The position numbers and the translations under genes are program-made. Source: Pleurocapsa sp. PCC 7327 (GTDB lineage Bacteria; Cyanobacteriota; Cyanobacteriia; Cyanobacteriales; Microcystaceae). From it: a stretch of DNA of 64,000 bases. Below are positions 33,509-42,733 of this stretch, piece after piece. The stretch lies in NCBI RefSeq assembly GCF_000317025.1, contig NC_019689.1, positions 2,209,501 through 2,273,500 of the forward strand, read 5' to 3'. Position 1 is the stretch's first letter, and each line of letters opens with the position of its first letter. The notes below the pieces were generated by a model. It was not told the origin of the DNA and searched no databases. It worked only from the letters and a program-made list of their open reading frames with translations.

Positions 33509-34186
33509 TTAGGAATCCATGAGAGATAGTAACTCATTAAGCCATGTTTCTACTTTTTGTCGATAGCGATCGCTCGATGGCAAATGTTCGAGAGCACGGC
33601 AATAGTCTCCCATAGCACAGTTCCAATCTCCCCTGAGGTAGTAAGTATATCCTCTTTCTGCATAGATGCGCCCTTGGAATTTTTGTCCCAAAATCAGCGC
33701 GATCTCAAAATTACCGATCGCCAGATCGTATATTCCCAACTCCCGAAAGGTAATGCCTTGATTGATCAAAGCGCGAAGATTGGTAGGATTTAAGTCTAGC
33801 GCTATCTCGTAGTCGGTCAGGGCAGCGACAAAATTGCCTTGAACTGCGTGGCAATTGGCTCGGTTATTGTAAGCATTGTCGAGTCGATCGTTAAGGGCGA
33901 TCGCGCGATCGTAATCTTGAAGTGCTCGCAGAAATTGCCCCAGATAGAAGTACATCAGTCCCCGATTGTTGTAGTCAACGGCACTGTCTGGATAGCAAAC
34001 AATTAATCGGTTGAGGAGCACGATCGCGGTTTCATATTCTTGTCGAGCTACTTTTTCTTTAACCGTGCTGCGCAACTGGCGAGCAGCGAATATAGATTCA
34101 ATCGAACAGAGGGAACTCCCGCGAGAAGGTAGGGCTGATTCCTCGGTATTTCTTGGATTTGGCATCTCGAAAATATCAGTCGTCAT
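33509..34186 (-). CDS. TPR repeat protein
   Basis: A 225-residue protein with about four tetratricopeptide repeats from residue 45 on. Clear units are AVDYNNRGLMYFYLGQFLRA, LDNAYNNRANCHAVQGNFVA and GRIYAERGYTYYLRGDWNCA. TPRs mediate protein-protein contacts; the partner is unknown. The N-terminal 35 residues are Ser-rich and unstructured. It converges with the upstream gene, with a gap of only four bases. Confidence 0.88.
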   Translation of the reverse strand: MTTDIFEMPNPRNTEESALPSRGSSLCSIESIFAARQLRSTVKEKVARQEYETAIVLLNRLIVCYPDSAVDYNNRGLMYFYLGQFLRALQDYDRAIALNDRLDNAYNNRANCHAVQGNFVAALTDYEIALDLNPTNLRALINQGITFRELGIYDLAIGNFEIALILGQKFQGRIYAERGYTYYLRGDWNCAMGDYCRALEHLPSSDRYRQKVETWLNELLSLMDS

Positions 34187-34496
34187 AGCAAGCTCTACAA
34201 CCCCTCTAACTTCACCATACTAGATTGCTAATCTATCTGCCAGATAAGGTGTGTCACTGCTCGAACTGGTTTCCAGTCTAGACTGGACTCAACTTCTCTA
34301 GCAGAAAACTACAGCTCTTTTAGTCCTAATTTCGCAAGCTTGAACTTAACGTGCCCAATTGACGAGCTGAAATTAAAATCGTCTAACGTCCCAATAATTT
34401 TTTTTGTAAATTTTTGTAATAAGGTCGAGTAAGAATGTTTGATACAATCCAGCATATGGGTTTGAGTTCTATCCACATCCACACCAAGAAATTTTT
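34187..34496. other. Divergent promoter region with a 14-base palindrome
   Basis: It lies between the TPR gene (minus) and the gene at 34497 (plus). It contains the perfect palindrome CCAGTCTAGACTGG near 34274-34287 and an AT-rich stretch with a TACAAT box near 34442-34447. The palindrome could be an operator; no family-specific evidence supports this. Confidence 0.4.
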
Positions 34497-34961
34497 ATGG
34501 CAACTACAACGTTATTTCCCAATGCACCCGACATCTGTGCGGATGACTATTGCGTATTCGGTTTAGCCACCTGCTTTGTCAAAGACGAGGGAGAATACCG
34601 ACAAGTCGAAGTTGTCGAACCAATCCCTTCTGCGGCGCTAGAAGCCATTCTCAAGGGAATTCCCACCTCGTATCAAATGGCTTGTGCCAAATCATTGGGT
34701 GAAGTCTTCTCCAACGAGAGCGTCCAGATTCCGGCTGAATTTCCCCAACGCGCTCAACTGTGCGACAATTTTGCCGAGCGAGTTGTCGCCGCCGTTCGCA
34801 CCTACAAAAGCCGTCCGGAGGCTAAGGCACATATTCCACTAGGTACAGTTCGCAATGACTTGAATCACTCTCTGGAAAGAAAACGAGTACTCAATGCTAT
34901 TAACGTCGTTCGCCCCGAAGACAACGTAAAACAGCACACTTATACTCACAAAACTTTTTAA
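34497..34961 (+). CDS. Hypothetical protein, alpha-helical
   Basis: A 154-residue soluble protein. Four Cys residues lie in the first half (ICADDYCVFGLATCFVKDEG near the N terminus, then MACAKSL and QLCDNF). No domain is recognised. The spacing of Cys is not a standard metal or redox motif. It is followed 13 bases later by a glutathione S-transferase gene, so the two are probably co-transcribed. Confidence 0.75.
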   Translation: MATTTLFPNAPDICADDYCVFGLATCFVKDEGEYRQVEVVEPIPSAALEAILKGIPTSYQMACAKSLGEVFSNESVQIPAEFPQRAQLCDNFAERVVAAVRTYKSRPEAKAHIPLGTVRNDLNHSLERKRVLNAINVVRPEDNVKQHTYTHKTF

Positions 34962-34974
34962 CTCAGACAGCATT

Positions 34975-35535
34975 ATGTTAAAACTTTACGGCGGCGTTCG
35001 TTCTAGAGCTTCCATCGTCCAGTGGTATTTGGAAGAATTAGGAATTCCTTACGAATTCGTCCTGCTCGATATGGAAGCCGGAGAACACCGAAAACCAGAT
35101 TTTCTGGCAATTAATCCCATAGGAAAAGTTCCTGCGATTGTTGAGGGAGATTTTCGGCTTTGGGAATCGGGAGCGATTTTGCTTTATTTAGCAGAAAAAT
35201 ACGGCAAAATGCCCGAATCTTTGGAGGGGAAAAGCACGATCGCTCAATGGGTAATTTTTGCCAATTCAACCTTGGCGACGGGACTTTTTGTCGAAAGCGT
35301 TCGGGAGCAGGAAACGCCGAAGTTATTGACACCGCTCAATCAGATCTTCGATCGCCAGCCATTTCTATTAGGCGACGAGTTCACTGTGGCTGACGTTGCC
35401 GTCGGCTCGATTTTGGCTTACGTGCCGATGATGCTAAAGCTAGATTTGAGTGAATATCCAGCCGTTTTAGGCTATATCCAGAGAATTTCCGAACGACCTG
35501 CCTTTGGGAAAACAATAGGTAAGCGTTCTGCCTAA
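34975..35535 (+). CDS. Glutathione S-transferase family protein
   Basis: A 186-residue GST. The N-terminal thioredoxin-like domain (residues 1-78) includes GGVRSRASIVQWYLEELGIP, the cis-Pro motif GKVPAIVEG and ESGAILLYLAEKY. The C-terminal helical domain contains PFLLGDEFTVADVAVGSILA. A Ser in the SRAS segment may activate glutathione. It conjugates or reduces electrophiles; the substrate is unknown. Shorter than classical GSTs but within the bacterial range. Confidence 0.9.
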   Translation: MLKLYGGVRSRASIVQWYLEELGIPYEFVLLDMEAGEHRKPDFLAINPIGKVPAIVEGDFRLWESGAILLYLAEKYGKMPESLEGKSTIAQWVIFANSTLATGLFVESVREQETPKLLTPLNQIFDRQPFLLGDEFTVADVAVGSILAYVPMMLKLDLSEYPAVLGYIQRISERPAFGKTIGKRSA

Positions 35536-35870
35536 TTCTAACTCTAATCTCTAATACCGTAGAGCTTTACAGACTAATTTGGCAGGAATTTTTACGGTTT
35601 CGCAAGGCATGTCTAAATCTTGCGCAATCGCTCCAGGAATTACTTCACAGTCAATAAAAAACTATCGGGCTTATGCCGTTTCTATAAGCAAGCAACGCCT
35701 TTCTAAAAAGATAGAATGGTAGTAGAAATAATCGCGTTCCTCTATTGTGTAGCACAGATAACAAAAGAAAAAACAGAAAAAATTCTTACGAAAAGGTAGG
35801 AATTTTCTGGTTAAGATAAAGTGAAAAGATGTGGGGCGCGATTGCTTTATATGGACAATTTGAAAACTTT

Positions 35871-36164
35871 ATGAGTCATCCCTATTCATCTTTTGATTGC
35901 ACTAGCGCAGATTTTGAAAAAGCGGCACTTAACCGTTTTCGGTCTCTAGTCACTTTTCTCCCACAAGATTGTAAAGTTTTCCGAGAACCGTGGGATTGTT
36001 CTACCGTACTTTGTCTAGATTTTGTTAATTGTCCCGACTATCTTAACTCTGTAAAAAAACAAGCCCATTTGCTCGTGAGTGCCGCTCAAGAATTAGGACT
36101 AGCAAATGCAATAATTTTTAGAATTGGTAGTAAGTTTATGGGATGGAGGGGAAATAGTTATTAG
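35871..36164 (+). CDS. Small hypothetical protein
   Basis: 97 residues from the ATG at 35871 (an in-frame ATG at 35829 would add 14). Central part: FEKAALNRFRSLVTFLPQDC and VKKQAHLLVSAAQELGLANA. No domain, membrane helix or signal is recognised. A stem-loop (AAAATTC-TAC / GTA-GAATTTT) lies just upstream near 35780-35810. Expression is plausible but unproven. Confidence 0.45.
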   Translation: MSHPYSSFDCTSADFEKAALNRFRSLVTFLPQDCKVFREPWDCSTVLCLDFVNCPDYLNSVKKQAHLLVSAAQELGLANAIIFRIGSKFMGWRGNSY

Positions 36165-36263
36165 AAGTTGGAAGTCAGAAAGCAGCGATCGGTTATTTGG
36201 TTTTGAATTGAGAATCGATGCTTGTCCTTTGTCATTAGGGATGAGTTAGTAGTTAGGAGTTAG

Positions 36264-36331
36264 TAGGGGCGGGTTTGTTTAAAAACCCCAGAGATCGATC
36301 GACAGTTACTGTCAAAAACCCGCCCGTACAG
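36264..36331. repeat. CGGGCGGGTTT-type repeat with inverted ends
   Basis: GGCGGGTTT at 36268-36276 and AAACCCGCC at 36316-36324 are inverted. The right half reversed reads CTGTACGGGCGGGTTTTTGA, and recurs at 50877-50906 with one mismatch, and in part at 40520-40535. Confidence 0.65.
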
Positions 36332-36364
36332 TTGTTAAATATCTCCTTGTATCCCAGTCTCTTT

Positions 36365-36655
36365 TCAAGCTTGTGCCTGCATTTGTCGGGCTTGTTTGAC
36401 CATATCGATCAGTTTATAATGAGCATCTTGGGCATCTTTGAGATCGCGATCGAACTTGATGCGAACGGGTACGGTTTCGCCTTTGATTTGAACCGCTAAA
36501 TTCATCCCCTGAGGATCGATAGAAATCATCTGGGCGGTTTCGGCTTCGGGCGAATCCCCGAAGGCTTTGGCGTAGAGAACTAAGGCATCGCCGTGATCTT
36601 CGTTCATGTGCTTGCAGATGCGATCGCTAATAACTGGCGTAATCGGTTCGGACAT
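36365..36655 (-). CDS. DUF2470 domain protein
   Basis: A 96-residue DUF2470 protein, the small domain often attached to heme oxygenase-like or pyridoxamine-oxidase-like heme proteins. Motifs: RICKHMNEDHGDALVLYAKA and MISIDPQGMNLAVQI. The HMNEDH motif is the family signature and may contact heme. It lies 10 bases after the cobK gene on the same strand, a link to tetrapyrrole metabolism. Confidence 0.87.
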   Translation of the reverse strand: MSEPITPVISDRICKHMNEDHGDALVLYAKAFGDSPEAETAQMISIDPQGMNLAVQIKGETVPVRIKFDRDLKDAQDAHYKLIDMVKQARQMQAQA

Positions 36656-36665
36656 AATTATCTTC

Positions 36666-37499
36666 CTAATCGATCGATAAATGTTGACGACAAAAGGCTA
36701 TAATATCTGAGAGATTGCTAGTTTGCTGTGGATAGGCAACCTTCGGTCGGGCAATGACAATTAAAGGAACGCCTAACTCTGCTGCAACGGATCGCTTGAC
36801 GTCTTCTCCTCCTGCTTTTCCAGATGCTTTGGTGACGACGAGAGAAATCTGCCATTGCTGCCATAAAGCTTTTTCTAACTCGGCACTGACAGGAGGGCGA
36901 AGAGCCATAATGCGATCGCTGCTAAAGCCAGCAGAAATAGCAACTTCTAATGAGTTTAGCGCAGGAAGAAGACGAGTAAATAATGTCGCTCGATTTTGCC
37001 ACGGCTCAAATAAAGGTAAAGCTTTATAACCAACGGTTAATAATACCCGCTGTCCTAGAAGATAATCGCCATTGACGAGCGTTTCAAAACTGTCTAACTC
37101 GATCGCGCCCTTATCTAAGCTAGGAGAATTGACTGAAGGACGTTCGTAACGCAGGTAGGGAATCTGTTTTGTCTGGGCAGTTGCGATCGCGCCCTCAGAA
37201 ACCGTTACGGCGTATGGATGAGAAGCATCGACGACAGCAACGATTTGCTCGCGCCAGCAAAACTTATCCATTTGGGAAACATCCATGGATGCTATCTCAA
37301 TTTTTAAGTTTTGTCTCTGCGGATAGAGCGATCGGGCTGCACTAGTTGTTACAGTAACCGTACAAGGGAATTGTTCGGCTGCGATCGCTCTGGCAATTAT
37401 TGCGCTGTCGCTCGTTCCGCCAACAAGCCAAATTCTTCCCTTAGGAAGGCACAAGGATGGAGCAGAGAACGGAATCAATCTTTCTCTCTCATTCTTCAT
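36666..37499 (-). CDS. cobK: Precorrin-6A / cobalt-precorrin-6A reductase
   Basis: A 277-residue CobK/CbiJ, the NADPH-dependent reductase of the corrin ring in B12 synthesis. Motifs: RIWLVGGTSDSAIIARAIAA near residue 23, VVDASHPYAVTVSEGA, PYLRYERPS and the C-terminal VTKASGKAGGEDVK and VPLIVIARP. Length is normal; the first 20 residues may be an over-extended start. It pairs with the DUF2470 gene. cobI lies elsewhere in the window at 58.6 kb. Confidence 0.9.
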   Translation of the reverse strand: MKNERERLIPFSAPSLCLPKGRIWLVGGTSDSAIIARAIAAEQFPCTVTVTTSAARSLYPQRQNLKIEIASMDVSQMDKFCWREQIVAVVDASHPYAVTVSEGAIATAQTKQIPYLRYERPSVNSPSLDKGAIELDSFETLVNGDYLLGQRVLLTVGYKALPLFEPWQNRATLFTRLLPALNSLEVAISAGFSSDRIMALRPPVSAELEKALWQQWQISLVVTKASGKAGGEDVKRSVAAELGVPLIVIARPKVAYPQQTSNLSDIIAFCRQHLSID

Positions 37500-37567
37500 C
37501 CTGACTGAACCGACAAATTTTCAAATAAGTCATTGTTAGGAAATATGAGTCGATTAACTACGGTTGC

Positions 37568-37756
37568 CTAACCTCTAAGTGCTTTTTGGAAGTTTTTTCG
37601 ATAGGACGGATTCATAACGAGCAAAACGGGCCACAGCAAAGCTAACCGCATGCGATTGGGCAAACTGCGATTAAAATTCGTGCGATCGAATCCTTTCCAG
37701 AACTTCCAAGCGCCCCAAATATAGGCAATGACCAAGATAACCCCTATCAGTTTCAT
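37568..37756 (-). CDS. Small one-helix membrane protein
   Basis: A 62-residue protein: N-terminal membrane helix (LIGVILVIAYIWGAWKFW), then a basic, Arg/Asn-rich stretch and a second hydrophobic stretch (LALLWPVLLVM). The basic loop and short length resemble conserved cyanobacterial small membrane proteins, but I cannot name it. Confidence 0.6.
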   Translation of the reverse strand: MKLIGVILVIAYIWGAWKFWKGFDRTNFNRSLPNRMRLALLWPVLLVMNPSYRKNFQKALRG

Positions 37757-37956
37757 CTCAACAACCCCTATTAGCCTTTTTTATTCCATTTTAAGAGAAC
37801 TAATTCCCTTAAGGTACTGCTAAGACCTTTGAGGTAGCGTTTGTGGGGATGATAGAATGCAAGGCAATCTTAACTTTAAGTAGGTAGAAGGCAACATAAA
37901 GAGAACAAGCGAGTTGTTCTCTTAGTATAAAAGTATTAAAAAGGCAAGGAGGACTT

Positions 37957-40488
37957 ATGCGCGCAGTGCTGATGGCTGGAGGTTCGGGAACGAGGCTAAG
38001 ACCCTTAACCTGCGATCTGCCAAAACCGATGGTACCCGTTCTAAACCGACCGATCGCGGAACACATCATCAATCTGCTCAAACGGCATCAAATTACGGAG
38101 GTTATTGCTACGCTTCACTATCTCCCAGATGCGATGCGAGACTATTTTCAAGATGGGAGCGAATTTGGGGTAGAAATGACCTACTCGGTAGAAGACGAAC
38201 AACCTCTAGGTACGGCTGGCTGTGTCAAGAATATTGCCGAGTTATTAGACGATACTTTTTTAGTCATTAGCGGCGATAGTATCACTGACTTTGACTTACA
38301 AGCCGCGATCGCCTTTCACAAAGAAAAGCGATCTAAAGCAACCATCGTGCTGACTCGCGTTCCTAACCCCATTGAATTTGGGGTCGTCATTACCGATAGG
38401 GAAGGACGCATTCGCCGCTTTCTAGAAAAACCCTCTACCGGCGAAATTTTTTCCGACACCGTTAATACGGGAACCTACATCCTCGAACCAGAAATTTTAG
38501 AATACCTACCTCCTAACGAAGAAAGCGATTTTTCTAAAGACCTTTTTCCCTTGCTTTTGCAAAAAGACGAACCCATTTACGGATTTATTGCCGAAGGATA
38601 CTGGTGCGATGTAGGTCATCTCGATGCCTATCGAGATGCTCACTACGATGCCTTACAAAGAAAAGTCAAACTAGATTTTGCCTACGAAGAAAAATCTCCC
38701 GGACTGTGGATCGGACAAAATACCTACATCGATCCCACTGCCAAGGTGGAAGCGCCAGCGATTATTGGCAACAACTGCCGCATCGGTCCGGGAGCAAACA
38801 TTGAAGCTGGAACAGTCGTTGGCGACAATGTTACTATCGGTGCAGGCGCAGACCTCAAGCGACCGATTATCTGGAATGGCGCTACCATCGGCGACGAAGC
38901 CCACCTAGCTGCCTGCATCATTGCCAGAGGCACGAGAGTCGATCGCCGCGCTCAAGTCTTAGAGGGGGCAGTCGTCGGGTCGCTCTCCACTATCGGCGAA
39001 GAAGCCCAAATCAGTACGGGAGTCAGAGTCTGGCCCAGTAAGCGCATTGAATCGGGGGCAATTTTAAATATTAATTTAATCTGGGGCAGCACCGCCCAAC
39101 GCAACCTCTTTGGTCAACGGGGCGTTTCCGGGCTGGCTAACATCGATATCACGCCAGAATTTGCCGTCAAACTTGGGGCTGCCTATGGTTCGACCTTAAA
39201 ACCCGGTTCTCAAGTGGTGGTTTCTCGCGACCAACGTAGCGTCTCTCGCATGGTTAGCCGTTCTATTATTGCCGGTTTGATGTCAGTGGGAGTCCACGTG
39301 CAAAATCTAGAGGCAACGGCTATTCCCATTGCGCGTACCATGACACCGAAGCTGGGCGTGGTAGGCGGCATTCACTCGCGAGTTCATCCCGATCGCCCGG
39401 ACTCGATTCTGATTGAATTTTTCGATTCGCAGGGAATTAACATTTCAAAAGCTAAAGAAAAGAAAATTGAAGGAGCTTATTTCAAAGAAGACCTGCGACG
39501 CGCTTCCATTCAGGATATTGGCAATATGTCAATTCCTTCGCAAGCTCAGGTACTCGATACTTACAGAAAAACTTTTGAAACCCAGCTTAATGTGGAAGCC
39601 ATTCGCCATAGCGGCTCAAAAATCGTCATTGACTATGTTTATGGAGTTTCGGGAGCAATTTTGCCGGAATTGCTCTCCAAGTTTGGCTGCGATGCAGTGG
39701 TTCTCAATGCCAGTTTGCGCCAAACAGCTATTTCAGCAGAAGAACGCGAGGCATTGCTCGGTCAACTCGGTCAAGTAGTAGAAGTCCTCAAAGCCAATTT
39801 GGGAGTTCAGGTATCGGCAAATGGAGAACAATTCATATTAGTCGATGAATCTGGACTGGCGATTCGGGGCGAACAGTTGACAGCTTTGATGGTGAATATG
39901 ATTCTTACCGCTTATCCGAGAAGTACAGTAGTCGTTCCGGTACACGCCTCCAGCGCAGTAGAACAAATTGCCCGCCGCCACGATGGAAAGGTCATTCGCA
40001 CAAAAGCCAATCCAACGGCATTGATGGAAGCGTCTCAGGATAATCCCAACGTCGTTTTGGGCGGTAGCGGCGAAATGGGCTTTATCTTCCCCCATCTCCA
40101 TCCGGGATTCGATGCTATGTTCAGTATTGCTAAACTGATCGAAATGCTGACCATACAAGAGCGATCGCTGGCTCAAGTTCGTACCGAACTGCCGCGCGTT
40201 TATCATAAGTCCTACACCCTTCGCTGTCCTTGGAAGGTTAAGGGAGCTTTGATGCGATATCTCGTAGAAACCCATGCAACAGAAGATCTGGAGTTGATCG
40301 ATGGCGTAAAAGTCATCAATCCTCGCAATGACAATTGGGTGTTGATTTTACCCGACGCAGGAGAGCCGCTAGTTCATATCTTTGCCAACAGCGACGATCG
40401 CGATTGGGTCGATCGCGCTCTTAAAGATTATAGAGGGCGCGTTCAAGAATTTATCGACCGAGAACAGAGCGAGATCGCAACCGTTTAG
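37957..40488 (+). CDS. Sugar nucleotidyltransferase fused to phosphomannomutase-like domain
   Basis: An 843-residue protein. Residues 1 to about 235: nucleotidyltransferase with [20 protein letters not shown]. Residues about 255-365: left-handed beta-helix hexapeptide repeats ([20 protein letters not shown]). Residues about 375-835: phosphomannomutase fold. In the third part the usual phosphoserine loop (TASHNP type) reads [13 protein letters not shown], the metal loop reads [10 protein letters not shown], and the phosphate loop reads [10 protein letters not shown], so mutase activity is doubtful. The likely product is GDP-mannose or a related sugar nucleotide for cell-surface glycans. AAGGAGG precedes the ATG. 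Confidence 0.92.
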   Translation: MRAVLMAGGSGTRLRPLTCDLPKPMVPVLNRPIAEHIINLLKRHQITEVIATLHYLPDAMRDYFQDGSEFGVEMTYSVEDEQPLGTAGCVKNIAELLDDTFLVISGDSITDFDLQAAIAFHKEKRSKATIVLTRVPNPIEFGVVITDREGRIRRFLEKPSTGEIFSDTVNTGTYILEPEILEYLPPNEESDFSKDLFPLLLQKDEPIYGFIAEGYWCDVGHLDAYRDAHYDALQRKVKLDFAYEEKSPGLWIGQNTYIDPTAKVEAPAIIGNNCRIGPGANIEAGTVVGDNVTIGAGADLKRPIIWNGATIGDEAHLAACIIARGTRVDRRAQVLEGAVVGSLSTIGEEAQISTGVRVWPSKRIESGAILNINLIWGSTAQRNLFGQRGVSGLANIDITPEFAVKLGAAYGSTLKPGSQVVVSRDQRSVSRMVSRSIIAGLMSVGVHVQNLEATAIPIARTMTPKLGVVGGIHSRVHPDRPDSILIEFFDSQGINISKAKEKKIEGAYFKEDLRRASIQDIGNMSIPSQAQVLDTYRKTFETQLNVEAIRHSGSKIVIDYVYGVSGAILPELLSKFGCDAVVLNASLRQTAISAEEREALLGQLGQVVEVLKANLGVQVSANGEQFILVDESGLAIRGEQLTALMVNMILTAYPRSTVVVPVHASSAVEQIARRHDGKVIRTKANPTALMEASQDNPNVVLGGSGEMGFIFPHLHPGFDAMFSIAKLIEMLTIQERSLAQVRTELPRVYHKSYTLRCPWKVKGALMRYLVETHATEDLELIDGVKVINPRNDNWVLILPDAGEPLVHIFANSDDRDWVDRALKDYRGRVQEFIDREQSEIATV

Positions 40489-40519
40489 GAGGCTTCCAGA
40501 CAAGGAGAATTCTAAACTT

Positions 40520-40535
40520 CTGTACGGGCGGGTTT
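40520..40535. repeat. CTGTACGGGCGGGTTT partial repeat
   Basis: A 16-base match to the repeat at 36264-36331 and 50877-50906, in the spacer between the nucleotidyltransferase gene and ssb. The second half of the element is absent. Confidence 0.5.
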
Positions 40536-40678
40536 AGTCTTGTTAATCTGGAGTTAGATTGGATGTTTTGAGAATTAAACTCGCTCCTGCTTCTAAATTC
40601 TCCAACAAAAGACAAAGGACTAACAAATAAAGTACAAATGTTCTATATTAAGAATAATCAAAAAGGAACTCAATTAAG

Positions 40679-41182
40679 ATGAATAGCTGTATTTTAATGG
40701 CAACAATCGTTCGCAAGCCGGAACTACGTCACACGCCCGATGGAGTTCCCGTCACTGACATGTTAGTGGAGTTTGAAGGGACAAAATCGGAGGAGCGATC
40801 GACCTTATTAGTGGTTGGCTGGAGAAATTTAGCCGAAGAGATTGCACAACACTATTCTGAAGGCGATCGCGTTATTGTTGAAGGTCGCCTCTCGATGAAA
40901 ACATTCGATCATCCAAAAGGATTCAAAGAAAAAAAAGCTGAATTGGTTGCATCTCGCATTTATCATATCGAGGGGATAGCTGTCTCGACTGCTCCATCAG
41001 TCAAAGCTGCTTCCGAAGGAAATCGCACAGCTGCTGCGACTGTTCGTCACTCAAAAGCCTCTGCACCAGAACAAACACAAAGCGATCGTTTTTCTGATTT
41101 GCCAGAAGCTGAAACGATAGAAACGCTCAAACAACCCGTTTCTACGGTTGCTGAAGGGGATTTGGATGACATTCCTTTCTAA
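40679..41182 (+). CDS. ssb: Single-stranded DNA-binding protein
   Basis: A 167-residue SSB. The OB fold covers residues 1 to about 100 (MNSCILMATIVRKPELRHTP, then GDRVIVEGRLSMKTFDHPKG). A disordered linker follows, and the C terminus is the acidic tip DLDDIPF that recruits replication and repair partners. Length and tip fit bacterial SSB. The ATG has AAAGGAA upstream. Confidence 0.92.
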   Translation: MNSCILMATIVRKPELRHTPDGVPVTDMLVEFEGTKSEERSTLLVVGWRNLAEEIAQHYSEGDRVIVEGRLSMKTFDHPKGFKEKKAELVASRIYHIEGIAVSTAPSVKAASEGNRTAAATVRHSKASAPEQTQSDRFSDLPEAETIETLKQPVSTVAEGDLDDIPF

Positions 41183-41204
41183 AGGTCAATAAAGTCTAAA
41201 GGTC

Positions 41205-41290
41205 AATAAAGCCTGCCGAGTATCCGTTTGCGTTCGCGTAGCGGAGCCGGAGGCTCTCAGCGTCTCCGAAGGAGATAGCGATAGCTAGAG
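41205..41290. repeat. GCGTTCGCGTAGCG-type interspersed repeat
   Basis: TGCGTTCGCGTAGCGGAGCC followed by CGTCTCCGAAGGAGATAGCG, a type of sequence scattered through cyanobacterial spacers. A related tract (CGCACGCTACGCGAACGCAC) is at 46077-46097 in opposite orientation. Confidence 0.5.
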
Positions 41291-41342
41291 TTGGTTGTGT
41301 TACCCCCGCTAGAACTCGCGGCTAGTTTAGCGGCAGCAATAT

Positions 41343-41963
41343 TCATGCAGCGATCGCCTTGAGTAAAACATCGCTCAGCGTCATACCTTCCATCTCGTCA
41401 ATCGTAATAGTACTGACAATATCAAATTTGGCTCCGGCATCTTTGAGTCGATCGTCTAAAGCTTTAAGAAACTCTGTTGCCTTTTTATCCTTGCCCACTT
41501 GAATCAAAAAAATCGCTAGTTCTTCATCGCGATCGATCGCGCAAGATGCTTCGATAATCTCCCGCATTACCGCTTTGCGATCGTAGGGTTCGCCATCCGT
41601 AATCACCAAGATAGTTTCTCCGTTCGGCTTAGTCTTCCCCGCAGCTTTGCGCTGAAAATAGTTATCCAAAGCATCCTGAAGTACGCTAGCTAAATCGCTA
41701 CGACCCATTGGCTGGTTTTCCCCATAAATTTTCGCCACTCGATCGGAAGTCACGTTATCGTATCGCTTAAAACGACCGGAAAACAAATATAAGGTAATGC
41801 CGTCAGGATCGAACTTTTCGCATTCTTTAGCCAATGCTAGCGTACACTCTTGGGCGGTTTCCCAACGAGTCTTACTACCTGGTCGATCGGAAATGGACAT
41901 ACTACCACTCTTGTCGATGATGAGAGTATAATCCCGATCCCGAACGATAGAATTTCCTTCCAC
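41343..41963 (-). CDS. von Willebrand factor A domain protein
   Basis: A 206-residue single VWA domain. The metal-ion-dependent adhesion site is complete: DKSGSMS (residues 17-23), a Thr/Ser-Asp region near GRSDLASVLQ and the late ITDGEPYDR. There is no signal peptide, so it is intracellular. VWA proteins of this size often work with AAA ATPases or TerD-like proteins; no such gene is adjacent. Confidence 0.88.
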   Translation of the reverse strand: MEGNSIVRDRDYTLIIDKSGSMSISDRPGSKTRWETAQECTLALAKECEKFDPDGITLYLFSGRFKRYDNVTSDRVAKIYGENQPMGRSDLASVLQDALDNYFQRKAAGKTKPNGETILVITDGEPYDRKAVMREIIEASCAIDRDEELAIFLIQVGKDKKATEFLKALDDRLKDAGAKFDIVSTITIDEMEGMTLSDVLLKAIAA

Positions 41964-42325
41964 GCGGTTGAATAACCTCCTACAAATTGGAATTTGCTTT
42001 CTACTTCTAGCCTATTCCAGGGAATGAGAAAGTTCAGAAAAATCCCTAATTTTATTAGGATCGGCGATCGGCACGGTCAAATCCAATTCACAATTTGCAA
42101 TTGACATCGATGCTCGGAGCGCTTCGCTATTCCCCTAGACTCAATTCAGCCAGCATCTGTAGCACCCTTATTTTCAAAAATATTACTTATACTGCTGATG
42201 ACATGAAAGACATCGATTGTAAATTCATATTGCGACTCTTTAGAAAAATCTTTAAATATGGTCTAGAACAAAGATCGTAGCCTTAATCTAGAGCATTAAA
42301 CCAACACGATTTTGGGATAAGTACG
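41964..42325. other. Spacer of about 360 bases
   Basis: AT-rich stretch between the divergent VWA gene and the small membrane gene at 42326. One frame at 42095-42280 lacks a ribosome binding site and family features, and is not called. Nothing else was recognised. Confidence 0.4.
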
Positions 42326-42646
42326 ATGGAAAAAGAAATTCAAAGATATCGTATGATCTGCACTCTGACTTTTGGCGATATCTATGGGCAAATTATTGTC
42401 TGGTTGATAGTTATCTTCATAACGCTAGCCACTAGCTTAGCTTTGTGGAGCAGCACTCGTCAAATCTATGCCTTAGCCACGGTAGGGATCGTTCTGGTGC
42501 TGTCATTGCCATTCTTGCTGTTTGCATTTGTGACTACTTTATTAAACCATATAGAGTTTGCTCCTATAGAAGAAGCAACTACTCGCACGTCTTCGACTCC
42601 CAGAAACGCCAGCCCATCTCAAAAAGCAGCCGAAGCTGCAAGCTAA
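42326..42646 (+). CDS. Small two-helix membrane protein
   Basis: 106 residues with two membrane helices (IIVWLIVIFITLATSLALW, then LATVGIVLVLSLPFLLFAFV) and an acidic then Ser/Ala-rich cytoplasmic tail. The ATG follows a GGGATAAG stretch. No family is recognised. The stop is followed by a heptamer repeat tract. Confidence 0.65.
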   Translation: MEKEIQRYRMICTLTFGDIYGQIIVWLIVIFITLATSLALWSSTRQIYALATVGIVLVLSLPFLLFAFVTTLLNHIEFAPIEEATTRTSSTPRNASPSQKAAEAAS

Positions 42647-42649
42647 ATT

Positions 42650-42673
42650 CAGTTATCAGTTACCAGTTACCAG
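42650..42673. repeat. Heptamer repeat CAGTTAT/CAGTTAC
   Basis: Tandem CAGTTATCAGTTACCAGTTAC units, a short tandem repeat of period seven like those at 27913 and 51021. Confidence 0.55.
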
Positions 42674-42733
42674 ATATTCGTCGATCGCTGGTAACTTATT
42701 GCTGTTTACTGGTCATTGTGCGCTGGTAACTGA

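Noticed and set aside
42095-42280. 61-codon open frame in the spacer before 42326
   Set aside because: No ribosome binding site, odd composition and no recognisable motif.
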